DNA of 64,000 nucleotides from Stappia indica (GTDB lineage: Bacteria; Pseudomonadota; Alphaproteobacteria; Rhizobiales; Stappiaceae): NCBI RefSeq assembly GCF_001696535.1, contig NZ_MBQE01000001.1, forward strand, positions 930,001-994,000. The letters run 5' to 3'. Position numbers and translations under genes: made by a program. Shown here piece after piece: positions 27,869 to 47,061 of the stretch (its first letter is position 1; each line of letters opens with the position of its first letter). The notes beneath the pieces were generated by a model. It made no database searches. It had not been told where the DNA came from and was given only the letters and a program-made list of their open reading frames with translations.

Positions 27869-28236
27869 TACAAAACCTCCGGTGCGAGCGAGATCACCTT
27901 CATGTGGTTCTTCGCACGCAGTTCACGCGGAACCGGGCCGAAGATACGGGTCCCGATCGGTTCCTTGTTGTTGTTGACCAGCACGGCCGCATTGCGGTCG
28001 AACCGGATCACGGAGCCGTCGGGCCGGCGGATATCCTTCGCCGTGCGCACAACGACCGCTTTCATCACGTCGCCCTTCTTGACGCGGCCGCGCGGATTGG
28101 CCTCCTTCACGCTGACGACGATGATGTCGCCGACGCTGGCATATTTCCGCTTCGAGCCGCCGAGCACCTTGATGCACATGACACGACGGGCGCCGGAATT
28201 GTCCGCCACGTCGAGGTTTGTTTGCATCTGAATCAT
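27868..28236 (-). CDS. rplN: 50S ribosomal protein L14
   Basis: The 122-residue protein begins [19 protein letters not shown] and contains the basic [12 protein letters not shown] segment. First gene of the spc operon, 56 bp after rpsQ. Confidence 0.98.
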   Translation of the reverse strand: MIQMQTNLDVADNSGARRVMCIKVLGGSKRKYASVGDIIVVSVKEANPRGRVKKGDVMKAVVVRTAKDIRRPDGSVIRFDRNAAVLVNNNKEPIGTRIFGPVPRELRAKNHMKVISLAPEVL

Positions 28237-28292
28237 GACTGGCCGCCTTATTCTTCTTTCACCGCGTCCGACACCGGACGCCGGAAGTCACG

Positions 28293-28535
28293 TCAGTCCG
28301 CAGTCGAACCTTCGACAACGGTCCAGGTTTTGGTCTTCGAGATCGGCGCGCATTCCTGGATGAGGACGGTGTCCCCGACCTTGTGCGCGTTGGTCTCGTC
28401 ATGCGCCCGATACTTCTTCGAGCGACGAACGGTCTTCTTGTAGAGCGGGTGCGTAAAGCGGCGCTCCACGCGAACCGTCACCGTCTTTTCGTTGGCGTCG
28501 CTGACAACGACACCCTGCAGAACGCGTTTCGGCAT
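28293..28535 (-). CDS. rpsQ: 30S ribosomal protein S17
   Basis: The start is placed at the ATG at 28535 ([13 protein letters not shown]), giving 80 residues of OB-fold protein with the family signature [18 protein letters not shown]. The frame is open upstream but without homology. Confidence 0.98.
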   Translation of the reverse strand: MPKRVLQGVVVSDANEKTVTVRVERRFTHPLYKKTVRRSKKYRAHDETNAHKVGDTVLIQECAPISKTKTWTVVEGSTAD

Positions 28536-28545
28536 TTCGATCTCC

Positions 28546-28746
28546 TTACGCGCTTGTCGCCACGCGCTTCTCGCGCATGATCGTCTGGATGCGGGCGATG
28601 TCGCGGCGCACCTGGCGGACCCGCGCCGTGTTCTCAAGCTGGCCGGTAGCCCGCTGGAAGCGCAGATTGAACTGCTCCTTCTTCAGGCTCTCGAGCTCCG
28701 TTCCCAGCTCGTCCATGGTCTTTGCCCGAACGTCTGTCGCCTTCAT
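28546..28746 (-). CDS. rpmC: 50S ribosomal protein L29
   Basis: The 66-residue helical-hairpin protein starts at the ATG at 28746 ([10 protein letters not shown]) and includes [20 protein letters not shown]. It forms part of the nascent-chain exit site that binds trigger factor. Confidence 0.98.
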   Translation of the reverse strand: MKATDVRAKTMDELGTELESLKKEQFNLRFQRATGQLENTARVRQVRRDIARIQTIMREKRVATSA

Positions 28747-28769
28747 GGCACTAGTCTCCTGGTCGCGCC

Positions 28770-29183
28770 TCAGTCGGCGATACGCTGGACGAAGCGGCAC
28801 TTGATCGGCAGCTTGGCTGCCGCAAGGCGCATCGCCTCACGTGCCGTATCTTCCGGCACGCCGTCGATTTCGAACATGATCCGGCCGGGCTTGACCTTGC
28901 AGGCCCAATAGTCCGGCGAACCCTTACCCTTACCCATACGGACTTCGGTCGGCTTCGACGAAACCGGCACGTCCGGGAAAATCCTGATCCAAACACGACC
29001 CGCACGCTTCATGTGACGGGTCATGGCACGACGGGCCGCCTCGATCTGGCGCGCGGTCACCCGCTCCGGCTCGACGGCCTTCAGGCCGAAGGCGCCGAAG
29101 TTGAGATCCGTACCGCCCTTGGCGGTGCCGTGGATCCGGCCCTTGTGCTGCTTGCGGAACTTCGTTCGCTTCGGTTGCAGCAT
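28770..29183 (-). CDS. rplP: 50S ribosomal protein L16
   Basis: This 137-residue protein begins [19 protein letters not shown]. It contains the loop [20 protein letters not shown] near the peptidyl-transferase centre and A-site tRNA. Confidence 0.98.
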   Translation of the reverse strand: MLQPKRTKFRKQHKGRIHGTAKGGTDLNFGAFGLKAVEPERVTARQIEAARRAMTRHMKRAGRVWIRIFPDVPVSSKPTEVRMGKGKGSPDYWACKVKPGRIMFEIDGVPEDTAREAMRLAAAKLPIKCRFVQRIAD

Positions 29184-29228
29184 CTCTTCTCTCGCTCTTT
29201 GCTTCTGTCCAAGACCCGACCGGCGCCG

Positions 29229-29950
<722 letters not shown>

Positions 29951-29951
<1 letters not shown>

Positions 29952-30331
29952 CAGGCAGTCTCCTCGACTTCGCGGACGACGATGGTCAGGTTCGAAAACG
30001 GCTTCTCGATCCGACCGACACGGCCACGAGCACGCGCCTGGAACCGCTTGATCACGAAAGCCTTGCCGACATGCGCCTCGGCGACGACAAGGCTGTCGAC
30101 GTCGAGATCGTGGTTGTTCTCGGCATTGGCGATCGCCGACATCAGCGTCTTCTTGACGTCGTCGGAGATCCGCTTGCGCGAGAAGGTGAGGTCGGCGAGA
30201 GCCTTCTCGACCTTTTGGCCGCGGATCGTAGCCGCGACGAGGTTGAGCTTGCGCGGCGAGACCCGCAGCATCCGGGCGACCGCCTTCGCCTCGTTATCGG
30301 CGAGCGCGCGCCCGCCCTTCGGCTTGCCCAT
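29951..30331 (-). CDS. rplV: 50S ribosomal protein L22
   Basis: The 126-residue protein has the extended hairpin ([20 protein letters not shown]) that lines the exit tunnel. Only two bases separate it from rpsS. Confidence 0.98.
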
Positions 30332-30333
30332 CG

Positions 30334-30612
30334 TTACTTCCTCTTCGCCTTCTTGTCAGCGCCGTGGCCGTAATAGGTCCGGGTCGGCGAGAACTCGCCG
30401 AACTTGTGACCGATCATGTCCTCGGACACCAGAACCGGAACGTGCTTCTGACCATTGTAGACGCCGAAGGTAAGACCGACGAACTGCGGCAGGATGGTCG
30501 AGCGCCGGCTCCACATCTTGATGACTTCGTTGCGACCCGAGGCGCGGACCTTCTCTGCCTTCTTCAGCAGAAAGCCGTCGACGAACGGGCCTTTCCAAAC
30601 AGAACGTGCCAT
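30334..30612 (-). CDS. rpsS: 30S ribosomal protein S19
   Basis: The 92-residue head protein begins [21 protein letters not shown] and ends with [21 protein letters not shown]. Confidence 0.98.
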   Translation of the reverse strand: MARSVWKGPFVDGFLLKKAEKVRASGRNEVIKMWSRRSTILPQFVGLTFGVYNGQKHVPVLVSEDMIGHKFGEFSPTRTYYGHGADKKAKRK

Positions 30613-30624
30613 TCCAGGCCCCTC

Positions 30625-31458
30625 TTACTTCTTGCGCGCGTGGCGGCTGCGGACGATGAACTTGTCCGTGGCCTTGTTGCGACGCGTGCGCTTGCCCTTG
30701 GTCGGCTTGCCCCACGGGGTGACCGGATGACGGCCACCAGAGGTGCGGCCCTCGCCACCACCATGCGGGTGGTCGACCGGGTTCATCGCGACACCGCGAA
30801 CGTGCGGGCGACGACCCATCCAGCGCGAGCGGCCGGCCTTGCCGAGGTTGATGTTGCCATGGTCCTGGTTGGACACGGCGCCGATCGAGGCCATGCAGGT
30901 GCCGAGAATGCGGCGCTGCTCACCAGACTGCAGGCGGACCGTGGTGTAACCCTGGTCACGGCCGACGATCTGGGCATACGCACCGGCGGAACGGGCCACC
31001 TGGCCGCCCTTGCCCGGCTTCAGCTCGACATTGTGCACGATCGTGCCGACCGGGATCGATGCCAACGGCATCGCGTTGCCCGGCTTCACGTCGACGAGCT
31101 TGCCCGACACGACCTTGTCGCCAACGGCCAGGCGCTGCGGCGCCAGGATGTAAGCGAGCTCACCGTCCTCATACTTGATGAGAGCGATGAAGGCGGTCCG
31201 GTTCGGATCGTACTCGATCCGCTCGACGGTCGCGAAAATGTCGGCCTTGGTCCGCTTGAAGTCGATCAGACGATAACGGCGCTTGTGGCCGCCACCGCGG
31301 TTCGGCGACGTCGTGCGGCCCATGTTGTTGCGGCCGCCCGTCTTCGACAGGCCTTCCGTCAGCGTCTTGACCGGCTTGCCCTTGTAGAGGGTCGAGCGGT
31401 CGACCATCACCAGCTGGCGACGGCCGGGCGACGTCGGATTAAAGGTCTTGAGTGCCAT
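30625..31458 (-). CDS. rplB: 50S ribosomal protein L2
   Basis: The start is the ATG at 31458 ([17 protein letters not shown]), giving 277 residues. The [21 protein letters not shown] segment near the C-terminus contains the conserved His next to the peptidyl-transferase centre. Confidence 0.98.
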   Translation of the reverse strand: MALKTFNPTSPGRRQLVMVDRSTLYKGKPVKTLTEGLSKTGGRNNMGRTTSPNRGGGHKRRYRLIDFKRTKADIFATVERIEYDPNRTAFIALIKYEDGELAYILAPQRLAVGDKVVSGKLVDVKPGNAMPLASIPVGTIVHNVELKPGKGGQVARSAGAYAQIVGRDQGYTTVRLQSGEQRRILGTCMASIGAVSNQDHGNINLGKAGRSRWMGRRPHVRGVAMNPVDHPHGGGEGRTSGGRHPVTPWGKPTKGKRTRRNKATDKFIVRSRHARKK

Positions 31459-31474
31459 CTTTCCTTCTCCGCCC

Positions 31475-31768
31475 TCAGAGTCCGGTGGTGACGTCGATGG
31501 ACTGGCCATCGGCAAGCGTCACGACCGCCTTCTTGACGTCGGACTGCTGGCCGAGACGACCGCGGAAGCGCTTCGCCTTGCCCTTGCGGACCAGGGTGTT
31601 CACTGCCGTGACCTTGACGCCGAACAGCGCCTCGACTGCCGCCTTGATCTCGGGCTTGGTCGCCGTCGGGGAGACGTTGAACACGACCTTGTTCTGCTCC
31701 GAAGCGAAGGTCGCCTTCTCGGTAATCACCGGGGAAACGACCGTGTCGTAGTGCTTCAGGTTGGTCAT
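31475..31768 (-). CDS. rplW: 50S ribosomal protein L23
   Basis: The 97-residue exit-site protein has [18 protein letters not shown] and [18 protein letters not shown]. It overlaps the end of rplD by 4 bp. Confidence 0.98.
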   Translation of the reverse strand: MTNLKHYDTVVSPVITEKATFASEQNKVVFNVSPTATKPEIKAAVEALFGVKVTAVNTLVRKGKAKRFRGRLGQQSDVKKAVVTLADGQSIDVTTGL

Positions 31769-32385
31769 TTGAACCGCTCCTCGAGAGCCGTCACCGCCGA
31801 CTTGGTCAGCACCAGCTTCTCACGACGCAGGATGTCATAGACATTCAGGCCTTCGACGGGCAGCAGGTCGATCGCCGGGATGTTGCGCGAGGCGAGGCGG
31901 AAGTTCGCATCGATCTCGCTGCCGTCCACGACGAGCGCGTTGCTCAGGCCCAGGTTCGCCAGACGCGCGGCCAGAGCCTTGGTCTTGGCTTCCTCGGCGC
32001 TCGCCACGTCGACGATGATCAGGCCGTCGGCCTTGAACTTCGCAGACAGGGCATGACGCAGGCCGAGGGCGCGAACCTTCTTCGGCAGGTCGTGAGCGTG
32101 GCTGCGCACGACCGGGCCATGAGCCTTACCACCGCCGCGGAACTGCGGGGCCTTCTTGTTGCCGTGACGTGCACCGCCCGAGCCCTTCTGGCGGACGAAC
32201 TTCTTCGTCGAGCCAGAGACTTCCGAGCGCTGCTGCGCCTTGTGGGTACCGGCCTGGCGCTTGGCGAGCTGCCAACGCACGACGCGGTGGATCAGGTCGG
32301 TGCGCGGATCGAGACCGAAGATCTCGTCCGACACCGTGATCGAACCGGCGGCGGCCCCGTCCAGGGTCTTCACCTCAAGTTCCAT
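31765..32385 (-). CDS. rplD: 50S ribosomal protein L4
   Basis: The 206-residue protein has the tunnel loop region [22 protein letters not shown]. The ATG at 32385 shares one base with the rplC stop. In E. coli L4 autoregulates the S10 operon; no such hairpin was identified here. Confidence 0.98.
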   Translation of the reverse strand: MELEVKTLDGAAAGSITVSDEIFGLDPRTDLIHRVVRWQLAKRQAGTHKAQQRSEVSGSTKKFVRQKGSGGARHGNKKAPQFRGGGKAHGPVVRSHAHDLPKKVRALGLRHALSAKFKADGLIIVDVASAEEAKTKALAARLANLGLSNALVVDGSEIDANFRLASRNIPAIDLLPVEGLNVYDILRREKLVLTKSAVTALEERFK

Positions 32386-33095
32386 CACTCGCTCTCCTTC
32401 TCGACCGCAGCCTCAGCCGCGGAAGCGCGGAACGCACCCGGCATCGGCACGCCATCCGGCAGGGCCTTCTTGACGGCATCGCGAACCACGATCCAGCCAC
32501 CCTTCGAACCCGGGACAGCGCCCTGGATCATGATCAGGCCGCGCTCCGGATCGGTGCGGACGATCTTCAGGTTCTGCGTGGTCACCTGCTCGGCGCCCAT
32601 GTGACCGGCCATCTTCTTACCCTTGAAGACCTTGCCCGGATCCTGGCACTGACCGATCGAACCATGCGAACGGTGCGAAATCGACACACCGTGCGAGGCG
32701 CGCAGGCCACCGAAGTTGTGACGCTTCATGGCACCGGCGAAGCCCTTACCGATCGAGGTGCCCGTGACGTCCACGAACTGGCCCTCGACGAAGTGGTCGG
32801 CCGTGATCTCCGCACCCACCTCGATCACGTTCTCCGAGGAGACGCGGAACTCGGCAAGCTTGCGCTTCGGCTCGACGCTGGCAACGGCGAAATGTCCGCG
32901 CATGGCCTTCGACGTATTCTTCACCTTGGCCAGACCGGCGCCGACCTGCAGCGCGACATAGCCATTCTTTTCTTCCGTCCGGTGGGCAACAACCTGACAG
33001 TTTTCGAGCTTCAGCACCGTCACCGGCACATGCTCACCCGCATCGTTATAGATGCGCGTCATACCCACCTTCTGTGCGATCACTCCAGAACGCAT
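32385..33095 (-). CDS. rplC: 50S ribosomal protein L3
   Basis: The 236-residue protein contains the central loop [20 protein letters not shown], which reaches the peptidyl-transferase centre. The C-terminal extension is rich in Ala and Glu. Confidence 0.98.
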   Translation of the reverse strand: MRSGVIAQKVGMTRIYNDAGEHVPVTVLKLENCQVVAHRTEEKNGYVALQVGAGLAKVKNTSKAMRGHFAVASVEPKRKLAEFRVSSENVIEVGAEITADHFVEGQFVDVTGTSIGKGFAGAMKRHNFGGLRASHGVSISHRSHGSIGQCQDPGKVFKGKKMAGHMGAEQVTTQNLKIVRTDPERGLIMIQGAVPGSKGGWIVVRDAVKKALPDGVPMPGAFRASAAEAAVEKESE

Positions 33096-33118
33096 CGGCG
33101 TGTCCCCTTGTGAGCGCC

Positions 33119-33427
33119 TTACAGCTTGATCTCGACGTCGACACCGGCCGCGAGGTCGAGCTTCATGAGCGCGTCCACGGTCTGCGGCGTCGGATCAACG
33201 ATGTCGAGGAGGCGCTTGTGAGTGCGCATCTCGAACTGATCACGGCTTTTCTTGTCGATATGCGGACCACGAAGCACGGTGTACTTCTCGATCCGCGTGG
33301 GCAGCGGCACCGGGCCGCGCACTTGTGCACCGGTCCGTTTCGCCGTGTTGACGATCTCACGGGTCGACGCATCGAGAACCCGATGGTCAAACGCCTTGAG
33401 ACGGATCCGAATGTTCTGACCGTTCAT
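33119..33427 (-). CDS. rpsJ: 30S ribosomal protein S10
   Basis: The 102-residue protein (NusE) has [14 protein letters not shown] and [19 protein letters not shown], and ends IKL. It lies only 52 bp after tufA, so the str and S10 operons are probably co-transcribed. Confidence 0.98.
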   Translation of the reverse strand: MNGQNIRIRLKAFDHRVLDASTREIVNTAKRTGAQVRGPVPLPTRIEKYTVLRGPHIDKKSRDQFEMRTHKRLLDIVDPTPQTVDALMKLDLAAGVDVEIKL

Positions 33428-33448
33428 CTCTCAATCCCCGAGCGGGAC

Positions 33449-34658
<1,210 letters not shown>

Positions 34659-34704
34659 ATTTCTCCGTACCTTGTTTATTCAGTTGATGTGGCGTTGACG
34701 GCAA

Positions 34705-36780
34705 TCAGGCGTACTTGGCCTGAACTTCCTGCGCGACAGCCTGCGGAACCTGCTCGTAGTGGTCGAACACCATCGAGTACTGGGCACGTCCCTGCGACAT
34801 CGAGCGCAGGTTGTTGACGTAACCGAACATGTTGGCCAGCGGCACCATGGCGTTCACCGCGGTGACGACACCGCGATTCTCGGTGCCGGTGATCTGGCCA
34901 CGACGGGAGTTCAGATCGCCGATGACGTCGCCCATGTAGTCTTCAGGCGTAACCACCTCGACCTTCATGATCGGCTCGAGCAGCTTCGGCGCGGCCTTCT
35001 GAATGGCCTCACGGAAACCGGCACGGGCCGCGATCTCGAACGCCAGCACCGAGGAGTCGACGTCGTGGTAGGCACCATCGATGAGGGTGGCCTTGATGTC
35101 GACCATCGGGAAGCCGGCCAGCGGGCCCGAGGACATGACGCTCTCGATACCCTTGGTGACGCCCGGGATGTACTCCTTCGGGACCGAACCACCCACGATC
35201 GTGCTCTGGAACGCGTAACCGGCACCCGGGTCGTTCGGCTCGATCACCAGCTTGATGCGGGCGAACTGGCCCGTACCGCCGGTCTGCTTCTTGTGGGTGT
35301 AGTCGACTTCCGCCTGACGGGTGATCGTCTCGCGGTAGGCAACCTGCGGCGCACCGATGTTCGCCTCGACCTTGAACTCGCGCTTCATGCGGTCGACGAT
35401 GATGTCGAGATGAAGCTCGCCCATGCCGGCGATGATCGTCTGGCCGGACTCTTCGTCGGTCTTGACGCGGAAGGACGGATCCTCGGCAGCCAGGCGGTTC
35501 AGGGCCAGGCCCATCTTCTCCTGGTCGCCCTTGGTCTTCGGCTCGACGGCGATCTCGATGACCGGATCCGGGAACTCCATGCGCTCCAGGATGACCGGCT
35601 TCAGCGGGTCGCACAGCGTATCGCCAGTGGTCGTGTCCTTCAGGCCGGCGATGGCAACGATGTCGCCAGCGTAAGCCACGTCGATGTCCTCACGCGAATT
35701 CGCGTGCATCTGCATCATGCGGCCGACGCGCTCCTTCTTCTCCTTCACGGTGTTCTGGAGAGACACGCCCTTGTTCAGGACGCCGGAGTAGATGCGGCAG
35801 AAGGTCAGCGAACCGACGAACGGGTCGTTGGCGATCTTGAAGGCCAGCATGGAGAGCGGCTCTTCGTCGCCCGACTTGCGGAGGGTCTCGGTCTCGGTCT
35901 TCGGGTCGATACCCTTGATCGCCGGAACCTCGATCGGGCTCGGCAGGTAGTCGACGACGCCGTCCAGCAGGGGCTGCACGCCCTTGTTCTTGAACGCCGA
36001 ACCGCAGAACACCGGAACGAACTCGCTGTTGATGGTGCCCTTGCGGATGAGCGCCTTCAGGCCCTCGACCGTCGGCTCCTCACCCTCGAGATAGGCCTCC
36101 ATCGCGGCCTCGTCGGCCTCGACAGCGGTCTCGATCATCAGGTCGCGGTATTCCTGGGCCTTGTCGGCCAGGTCAGCCGGGATCTCGACCTCGTCCCAGG
36201 CAGCGCCGAGGGACTCGTCGCGCCAGATCAGGGCCTTCATCTTGATCAGGTCGACGACGCCGGCGAACTCGCTCTCAGCACCCACCGGGAGCTGCATGAC
36301 GAGCGGCTTGGCACCGAGACGCGACTTGATCATGTCGACGCAGCGGTAGAAGTCCGCGCCGAGCTTGTCCATCTTGTTGACGAAGATCATGCGCGGGACA
36401 TGATACTTGTCGGCCTGACGCCAGACGGTCTCGGTCTGCGGCTCGACACCGGCGTTGGCATCGAGAAGGGCAACCGCGCCGTCGAGCACGCGCAGGGACC
36501 GCTCCACCTCAATGGTGAAGTCGACGTGACCCGGCGTGTCGATGATGTTCAGGCGCTTGTTGTTCCAGAACGCAGTGGTGGCAGCGGACGTGATCGTGAT
36601 GCCACGCTCCTGCTCCTGCTCCATCCAGTCCATCGTGGCGGCGCCGTCATGGACTTCGCCGATCTTGTGGCTCTTGCCGGTGTAGAAGAGAATCCGCTCG
36701 GTCGTCGTGGTCTTGCCCGCATCGATGTGGGCCATGATGCCGAAATTGCGGTAGTCTTCGATCTTGTGAGTGCGCGACAT
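34705..36780 (-). CDS. fusA: Elongation factor G
   Basis: The 691-residue translocase GTPase has G1 [11 protein letters not shown]3 DTPGH and G4 NKMDKLG. Domains II-V follow, with the domain IV tip in [13 protein letters not shown]. It is a single full-length gene with the standard str position. Confidence 0.98.
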   Translation of the reverse strand: MSRTHKIEDYRNFGIMAHIDAGKTTTTERILFYTGKSHKIGEVHDGAATMDWMEQEQERGITITSAATTAFWNNKRLNIIDTPGHVDFTIEVERSLRVLDGAVALLDANAGVEPQTETVWRQADKYHVPRMIFVNKMDKLGADFYRCVDMIKSRLGAKPLVMQLPVGAESEFAGVVDLIKMKALIWRDESLGAAWDEVEIPADLADKAQEYRDLMIETAVEADEAAMEAYLEGEEPTVEGLKALIRKGTINSEFVPVFCGSAFKNKGVQPLLDGVVDYLPSPIEVPAIKGIDPKTETETLRKSGDEEPLSMLAFKIANDPFVGSLTFCRIYSGVLNKGVSLQNTVKEKKERVGRMMQMHANSREDIDVAYAGDIVAIAGLKDTTTGDTLCDPLKPVILERMEFPDPVIEIAVEPKTKGDQEKMGLALNRLAAEDPSFRVKTDEESGQTIIAGMGELHLDIIVDRMKREFKVEANIGAPQVAYRETITRQAEVDYTHKKQTGGTGQFARIKLVIEPNDPGAGYAFQSTIVGGSVPKEYIPGVTKGIESVMSSGPLAGFPMVDIKATLIDGAYHDVDSSVLAFEIAARAGFREAIQKAAPKLLEPIMKVEVVTPEDYMGDVIGDLNSRRGQITGTENRGVVTAVNAMVPLANMFGYVNNLRSMSQGRAQYSMVFDHYEQVPQAVAQEVQAKYA

Positions 36781-36803
36781 GATGTCAGCCTCTCCGGTCC
36801 GGA

Positions 36804-37663
<860 letters not shown>

Positions 37664-37692
37664 AACCTACAGACAGGCCGGCCCTGCGTCAA
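37664..37692 (-). promoter_or_regulatory. Candidate sigma-70 promoter for rpsG-fusA-tufA
   Basis: On the minus strand TTGACG (37692-37687) is followed after exactly 17 nt by TAGGTT (37669-37664). It lies between the gene ending at 37998 and rpsG and is correctly oriented. Because rpoC is followed by a terminator, the str genes need a promoter here. Confidence 0.55.
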
Positions 37693-37997
37693 GTCCGGCG
37701 TGGAACAATTTGCCAGGAGCGGCCCGCGCGGCGGCCGGGCGCAATTTACGCCTCCAAAGCCACCGTTTGCGCAATGAGTGAAACGAATTCGAGCAACGGG
37801 CGGAATATTAGTACTCACCCTCGCGGCGCCACTCTTGCGACCGGGCGGATGGCGAACGCTGCTCCGCCTCCTCCCCCTGCCAAGCGGCTCTTTCGTTTAC
37901 GCTTTATCAACCCGGATCCGCCGCAGTCGAAGAGATTCTCTGTCCGGATTCGCCGAAGGCCGGCGCGAGCTGCGCAAACCGATTCCCTGTCGGGGCA
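37693..37997. other. Intergenic stretch without recognised gene
   Basis: These 305 bp lie between the str promoter candidate and the small unknown gene. Short open frames exist on both strands but none resembles a known protein or has a good ribosome binding site. I see no tRNA, terminator or long repeat. Confidence 0.5.
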
Positions 37998-38297
37998 TCA
38001 GGCCCGGTAGGCGATGACCGCGACCTCCCCGGCAAGCGCATCCTCATAGGCCTGCTCGAAGGTCGGATCGTCCGGCTCTTCCAGGATGACGCCGATCTGG
38101 TCGAGCGAGGCTTCTGCGAACCCCTGCCCCTTCAGCGCCTCGAGCGCCAGACGGACGGCACTGTCCTCGTCCGCGGCACGCAGCAGGATGTTGACCGGGA
38201 TCGCCGCCTCGGGCGTACCGATGTCCCCTTCCCTTGCATGACCCAAAATGATGTAGACGGTCGGAGCATCCGCCTGGTCGCGATACTGGGACGCCAT
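37998..38297 (-). CDS. Small conserved-looking protein of unknown function
   Basis: The 99-residue product starts at the ATG at 38297 (MASQYRDQADAPTVYIILG). Alternating strands and helices (TVYIILG, IPVNILLRAA, an amphipathic helix, IGVILEE, EVAVIAYRA) suggest a ferredoxin-like alpha/beta fold; it is acidic overall. I do not recognise the family. It lies between the rpoC terminator and the str operon, in the position normally next to rpsL. Confidence 0.65.
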   Translation of the reverse strand: MASQYRDQADAPTVYIILGHAREGDIGTPEAAIPVNILLRAADEDSAVRLALEALKGQGFAEASLDQIGVILEEPDDPTFEQAYEDALAGEVAVIAYRA

Positions 38298-38354
38298 CTC
38301 GCCTCTCCTCACATCTGGCCGCCGGCAGCGCCGGCGCGTATCGATCACTCGCCA

Positions 38355-38384
38355 AAGGAAAAGGGCCGCACGATGGCGGCCCTT
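38355..38384 (-). terminator. Intrinsic terminator of the rpoBC operon
   Basis: On the minus strand, about 28 nt after the rpoC stop, AAGGGCCGC and GCGGCCCTT form a perfect 9-bp stem with a 6-nt loop, followed by TTCC and more T/C. Confidence 0.75.
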
Positions 38385-38412
38385 CCCTTCATTCGGTTCC
38401 TGAGAACGGAGC

Positions 38413-41400
38413 TTATTCGCCCGCGCCCGTCAGGTCTTCCAGCATGCCATCCGCCTGGTCGACCGTGGAAGACGCCTTGCGGGCTTCCAGGATCAGATCG
38501 TCGCGATGCTGCGCGATCTGGCGGATGCGGGTCATCATGCCGCCGGTGCCGGCCGGGATCAGACGGCCGACGATGACGTTCTCCTTCAGACCCTCCAGCT
38601 CGTCCTGCTTTCCGTTGACCGCCGCCTCGGTGAGGACGCGGGTGGTCTCCTGGAACGACGCGGCCGAGATGAACGACCGGGTCTGCAGGCTCGCCTTGGT
38701 GATGCCGAGCAGAACCGGCACGCCGGAGGCCGGCTTGCGCGCATCGTCGATGGCCCGCTCGTTGATCTCGTCGAGATCGAGGCGGTCGACATGCTCGCCG
38801 GACAGCAGTTCCGTATCGCCCGGATCGTTGATCTCGATCTTCTGCAGCATCTGGCGAACGATCACCTCGATGTGCTTGTCGTTGATCACCACGCCCTGCA
38901 GCCGGTAGACCTCCTGGATCTCGTTGACGAGGTAGGCGGCCAGCGCCTCCACGCCACGAATGGCCAGGATGTCGTGCGGTGCCGGGTTGCCGTCGAGGAT
39001 GTACTCGCCCTTCTCGATGGTGTCGCCTTCCTGCAGATGGAAGTGCTTGCCCTTCGGAATGAGGTACTCGACCGGCTCCAGGCTCTCGTCATGCGGCTCG
39101 ATGATGATGCGCCGCTTGTTCTTGTAGTCGCGCCCGAAGCGGATCGTACCGTCGATCTCCGCGATGATCGCGTGATCCTTGGGACGACGTGCCTCGAACA
39201 GCTCGGCCACACGCGGCAGACCACCGGTGATGTCCTTGGTACGGGCGCTTTCCAGCGGAATACGTGCAAGCACGTCGCCCGCCTGAACCTCGGCGCCGAT
39301 CTGCACCGACAGGATCGCATCGACGGAAAGCAGGGACCGGGCGTCGCCGCCACGCGGCAGCTTCTTGATCGATCCGGTGGAGTCCTTGATCACGATCGCC
39401 GGCTTCAGGTCGTTGCCGCGCTGCGACGTCCGCCAGTCCATGACCACGCGCTTGGTGATGCCGGTCGCCTCGTCGGTGGTCTCCTGCACCGAGACACCCT
39501 CGACGAGGTCCTCGGAGTCCACCACGCCATCCACCTCGGAGAGGATCGGACGGGTGTAGGGATCCCACTCGGCGATACGCTGGCCGCGCTTGACGGTGTC
39601 GCCCTCGTCGACATGGAGCTTCGAGCCGTAGGCGATGCGATGCACCGCGCGCTCGTTGTCGTCCGCGTCGATGATGACGACGGCCATGTTGCGGGCCATC
39701 GCGACCAGGTTCCCGTCGGAGTCGCGAACCGCATTGCGGTTGCGGATCCGCACCGTGCCCTCGAAGTTGGACTCGATGAAGGACTGGTCCACCACCTGTG
39801 CCGTACCGCCGATGTGGAAGGTACGCATGGTCAGCTGGGTGCCCGGCTCGCCGATCGACTGCGCCGCAATGACGCCGACCGCCTCGCCCATGTTCACCGG
39901 CGTACCGCGGGCAAGGTCACGACCGTAGCAGGTCGCGCACACGCCGCGCTTGGTCTCGCAGGTCAGCACCGAGCGGATCTTGATCATCTGGACGTTGGCG
40001 GCTTCGATGAGCTCCACGTCCTTCTCTTCGATCAAGGTGCCGCGCGGGACGATGACCTCGCCGGTCGCATGGTTCAGCACGTCCTCGGCCGCCGTACGGC
40101 CCAGCACGCGATGTCCGAGCGAGGCGATGACCTGGCCGGCATCGACGATCGCCTGGATGGTGATGCCGTTCTCCGAACCGCAATCCGTCTCCAGGATGAT
40201 CGAGTCCTGCGCCACGTCGACGAGACGACGGGTCAGGTAACCCGAGTTCGCCGTCTTCAGCGCGGTGTCGGCCAGACCCTTACGGGCACCGTGCGTGGAG
40301 TTGAAGTACTCCAGCACCGACAGGCCTTCCTTGAAGTTCGAGATGATCGGCGTCTCGATGATCTCGCCCGACGGCTTGGCCATGAGGCCGCGCATGCCGG
40401 CAAGCTGCTTCATCTGCGCGGGGCTGCCACGGGCACCGGAGTGGGACATCATGTAGATCGAGTTGATCTGCTTCTGACGCCCGGTCTCCTCGTCGCGCTG
40501 GACCGCCTGAATGCGCTTCATCATCTCATCGGCGACGCGGTCGGTGCACTTGGCCCAGGCGTCGACGACCTTGTTGTACTTCTCGCCCTGGGTGATCAGG
40601 CCGTCGTTGTACTGCTGCTCGTATTCCTTCACGAGGGTCGCGGTCTCATCGACCAGGCCGGCCTTCGTCTCCGGAATCACCATGTCGTCCTTGCCGAACG
40701 AGATGCCGGCACGGCAGGCATGGCTGAAGCCCAGACCCATGATGCGGTCGCAGAAGATCACGGTCTCCTTCTGGCCGCAGGCACGATACACCGCGTCGAT
40801 CATGCGGCTGATGTCCTTCTTGGTCATCAGCTTGTTGCAGACGTCGTACGGCACTTCGTGATGCAGCGGCAGGAGCTCGCCGATCAGCATGCGGCCCGGC
40901 GTCGTCTCGACGATCCGGCTGGACGTGTTGCCCTCGGCGTCGATCGCGCGGACACGGCCGCGGATCTTGGCGTGCAGGGTCACGGACTTGGTCTCGAGCG
41001 CGTGATGCAGCTCGCCGATATTGCCGAACACCATGCCCTCGCCCGGCTCCCCGTCGGCAATCAGCGACAGGTAGTAGAGGCCGAGGACGATGTCCTGCGA
41101 CGGCACGATGATCGGCGAACCGTTGGCCGGATGCAGGATGTTATTGGTCGACATCATCAGCGTGCGCGCTTCCAGCTGGGCTTCCAGCGAGAGCGGCACG
41201 TGGACGGCCATCTGGTCACCGTCGAAGTCGGCGTTGAACGCCGCGCAGACGAGCGGATGCAGCTGGATCGCCTTGCCTTCGATGAGCGTCGGCTCGAACG
41301 CCTGAATGCCGAGACGGTGCAGCGTCGGCGCGCGGTTCAGCAGCACCGGATGCTCGCGGATGACCTCGTCGAGGATATCCCAGACTTCCGGACGCTCCTT

Positions 41401-42612
41401 CTCCACCAGCTTCTTCGCCTGCTTCACCGTGGAGGAGAAGCCCTTGGCGTCGAGGCGGGAGTAGATGAACGGCTTGAACAGCTCCAGCGCCATCTTCTTC
41501 GGCAGGCCGCACTGATGCAGCTTCAGCTCCGGACCCACGGTGATCACCGAACGGCCGGAATAGTCGACACGCTTGCCGAGGAGGTTCTGACGGAAGCGGC
41601 CCTGCTTGCCCTTCAGCATGTCGGACAGCGACTTCAGCGGGCGCTTGTTGGCACCCGTGATGACGCGGCCGCGACGGCCGTTGTCGAACAGCGCATCAAC
41701 CGACTCCTGAAGCATGCGCTTCTCGTTACGGATGATGATGTCCGGCGCGCGCAGTTCCATCAGGCGCCGCAGACGATTGTTGCGGTTGATGACGCGGCGA
41801 TACAGGTCGTTCAGGTCCGAGGTCGCGAAGCGGCCGCCGTCCAGCGGCACCAGCGGACGCAGGTCCGGCGGAATGACCGGGACCACGGTGAGGATCATCC
41901 ACTCCGGGCGGTTGCCGGAATCGATGAAGGCCTCGACCACCTTGAGACGCTTGGCCAGCTTCTTCGGCTTCAGCTCGGTCGTCGCCTCGGCGATCTCCTT
42001 GCGGATCTGGTCGCGCTCTTTCTCAAGGTCGAGCGACATCAGCATCTCGCGGATGGCTTCCGCGCCGATCATCGCCGTGAAGGCGTCCTCGCCATACTCG
42101 TCCTGGGCGCGCAGGAAGTCCTCTTCCGACAGAAGCTGGTTCTGCTTCAGCGGCGTCAGGCCCGGCTCAAGCACCACGTAGTACTCGAAGTACAGGACGC
42201 GCTCGAGATCCTTCAGCGTCATGTCCAGCAGAAGACCGATGCGCGAAGGCAGCGACTTCAGGAACCAGATATGCGCGACCGGAGCTGCAAGCTCGATATG
42301 ACCCATGCGCTCGCGGCGAACGCGGGACAGGGTGACCTCGACGTTGCACTTCTCGCAGATGACGCCCTTGTACTTCATCCGCTTGTACTTGCCGCAAAGG
42401 CACTCGTAGTCCTTGATCGGACCGAACACGCGCGCGCAGAACAGGCCATCCCGCTCCGGCTTGAACGTGCGATAGTTGATCGTCTCCGGCTTTTTGATTT
42501 CGCCGTACGACCACGACATGATCTTCTCGGGGCTAGCGATCGAGATCTTGATGTGGTCGAAGGTCTGGGCGGGAGCCTGCTGGTTGAACAGGTTCATGAC
42601 CTCATGATTCAT
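38413..42612 (-). CDS. rpoC: RNA polymerase beta-prime subunit
   Basis: The start at 42612 ([12 protein letters not shown]) gives 1,399 residues. The N-terminal zinc ribbon is in [19 protein letters not shown], and the catalytic Mg motif is NADFDGDQ. A second zinc site is in [13 protein letters not shown]. Preceded by rpoB with a 104-bp gap. Confidence 0.98.
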   Translation of the reverse strand: MNHEVMNLFNQQAPAQTFDHIKISIASPEKIMSWSYGEIKKPETINYRTFKPERDGLFCARVFGPIKDYECLCGKYKRMKYKGVICEKCNVEVTLSRVRRERMGHIELAAPVAHIWFLKSLPSRIGLLLDMTLKDLERVLYFEYYVVLEPGLTPLKQNQLLSEEDFLRAQDEYGEDAFTAMIGAEAIREMLMSLDLEKERDQIRKEIAEATTELKPKKLAKRLKVVEAFIDSGNRPEWMILTVVPVIPPDLRPLVPLDGGRFATSDLNDLYRRVINRNNRLRRLMELRAPDIIIRNEKRMLQESVDALFDNGRRGRVITGANKRPLKSLSDMLKGKQGRFRQNLLGKRVDYSGRSVITVGPELKLHQCGLPKKMALELFKPFIYSRLDAKGFSSTVKQAKKLVEKERPEVWDILDEVIREHPVLLNRAPTLHRLGIQAFEPTLIEGKAIQLHPLVCAAFNADFDGDQMAVHVPLSLEAQLEARTLMMSTNNILHPANGSPIIVPSQDIVLGLYYLSLIADGEPGEGMVFGNIGELHHALETKSVTLHAKIRGRVRAIDAEGNTSSRIVETTPGRMLIGELLPLHHEVPYDVCNKLMTKKDISRMIDAVYRACGQKETVIFCDRIMGLGFSHACRAGISFGKDDMVIPETKAGLVDETATLVKEYEQQYNDGLITQGEKYNKVVDAWAKCTDRVADEMMKRIQAVQRDEETGRQKQINSIYMMSHSGARGSPAQMKQLAGMRGLMAKPSGEIIETPIISNFKEGLSVLEYFNSTHGARKGLADTALKTANSGYLTRRLVDVAQDSIILETDCGSENGITIQAIVDAGQVIASLGHRVLGRTAAEDVLNHATGEVIVPRGTLIEEKDVELIEAANVQMIKIRSVLTCETKRGVCATCYGRDLARGTPVNMGEAVGVIAAQSIGEPGTQLTMRTFHIGGTAQVVDQSFIESNFEGTVRIRNRNAVRDSDGNLVAMARNMAVVIIDADDNERAVHRIAYGSKLHVDEGDTVKRGQRIAEWDPYTRPILSEVDGVVDSEDLVEGVSVQETTDEATGITKRVVMDWRTSQRGNDLKPAIVIKDSTGSIKKLPRGGDARSLLSVDAILSVQIGAEVQAGDVLARIPLESARTKDITGGLPRVAELFEARRPKDHAIIAEIDGTIRFGRDYKNKRRIIIEPHDESLEPVEYLIPKGKHFHLQEGDTIEKGEYILDGNPAPHDILAIRGVEALAAYLVNEIQEVYRLQGVVINDKHIEVIVRQMLQKIEINDPGDTELLSGEHVDRLDLDEINERAIDDARKPASGVPVLLGITKASLQTRSFISAASFQETTRVLTEAAVNGKQDELEGLKENVIVGRLIPAGTGGMMTRIRQIAQHRDDLILEARKASSTVDQADGMLEDLTGAGE

Positions 42613-42716
42613 GGGCTCTCTCCTCGAATGCGCGGAAGGGAAGCAGGGTCCATACCCTGCCTCCCGCCCCGGCAATGCGGCATCGTGTGTGTGCGGTGGT
42701 CGGCATCAGGCGGGGA

Positions 42717-46859
<4,143 letters not shown>

Positions 46860-47016
46860 TGTCGCTCCTCGTTTCGATCTGGTACGGCTCTCCGAAAAGC
46901 CGGTTCCGGCTCAACCGTCAGCGTGGCCCCCACGCATACGGCCCTTCGGACAGCCGCCCCTTCTTAGGGACTGATACCCCGGTCAGGATTTCCCGCCGGG
47001 GTTCGACAGACTTGAA

Positions 47017-47042
47017 CTCCCGGCGCGAAAACGCGCCGGGAG
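47017..47042 (-). terminator. Hairpin in the rplL-rpoB gap (probable attenuator)
   Basis: The 11-bp arms CTCCCGGCGCG (47017-47027) and CGCGCCGGGAG (47032-47042) are exact reverse complements with a 4-nt loop. They lie 20 nt after the rplL stop. There is no strong T run, which fits partial termination or RNA processing before rpoB. Confidence 0.7.
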
Positions 47043-47061
47043 TGTCCAGGCAAAAGCCTGA

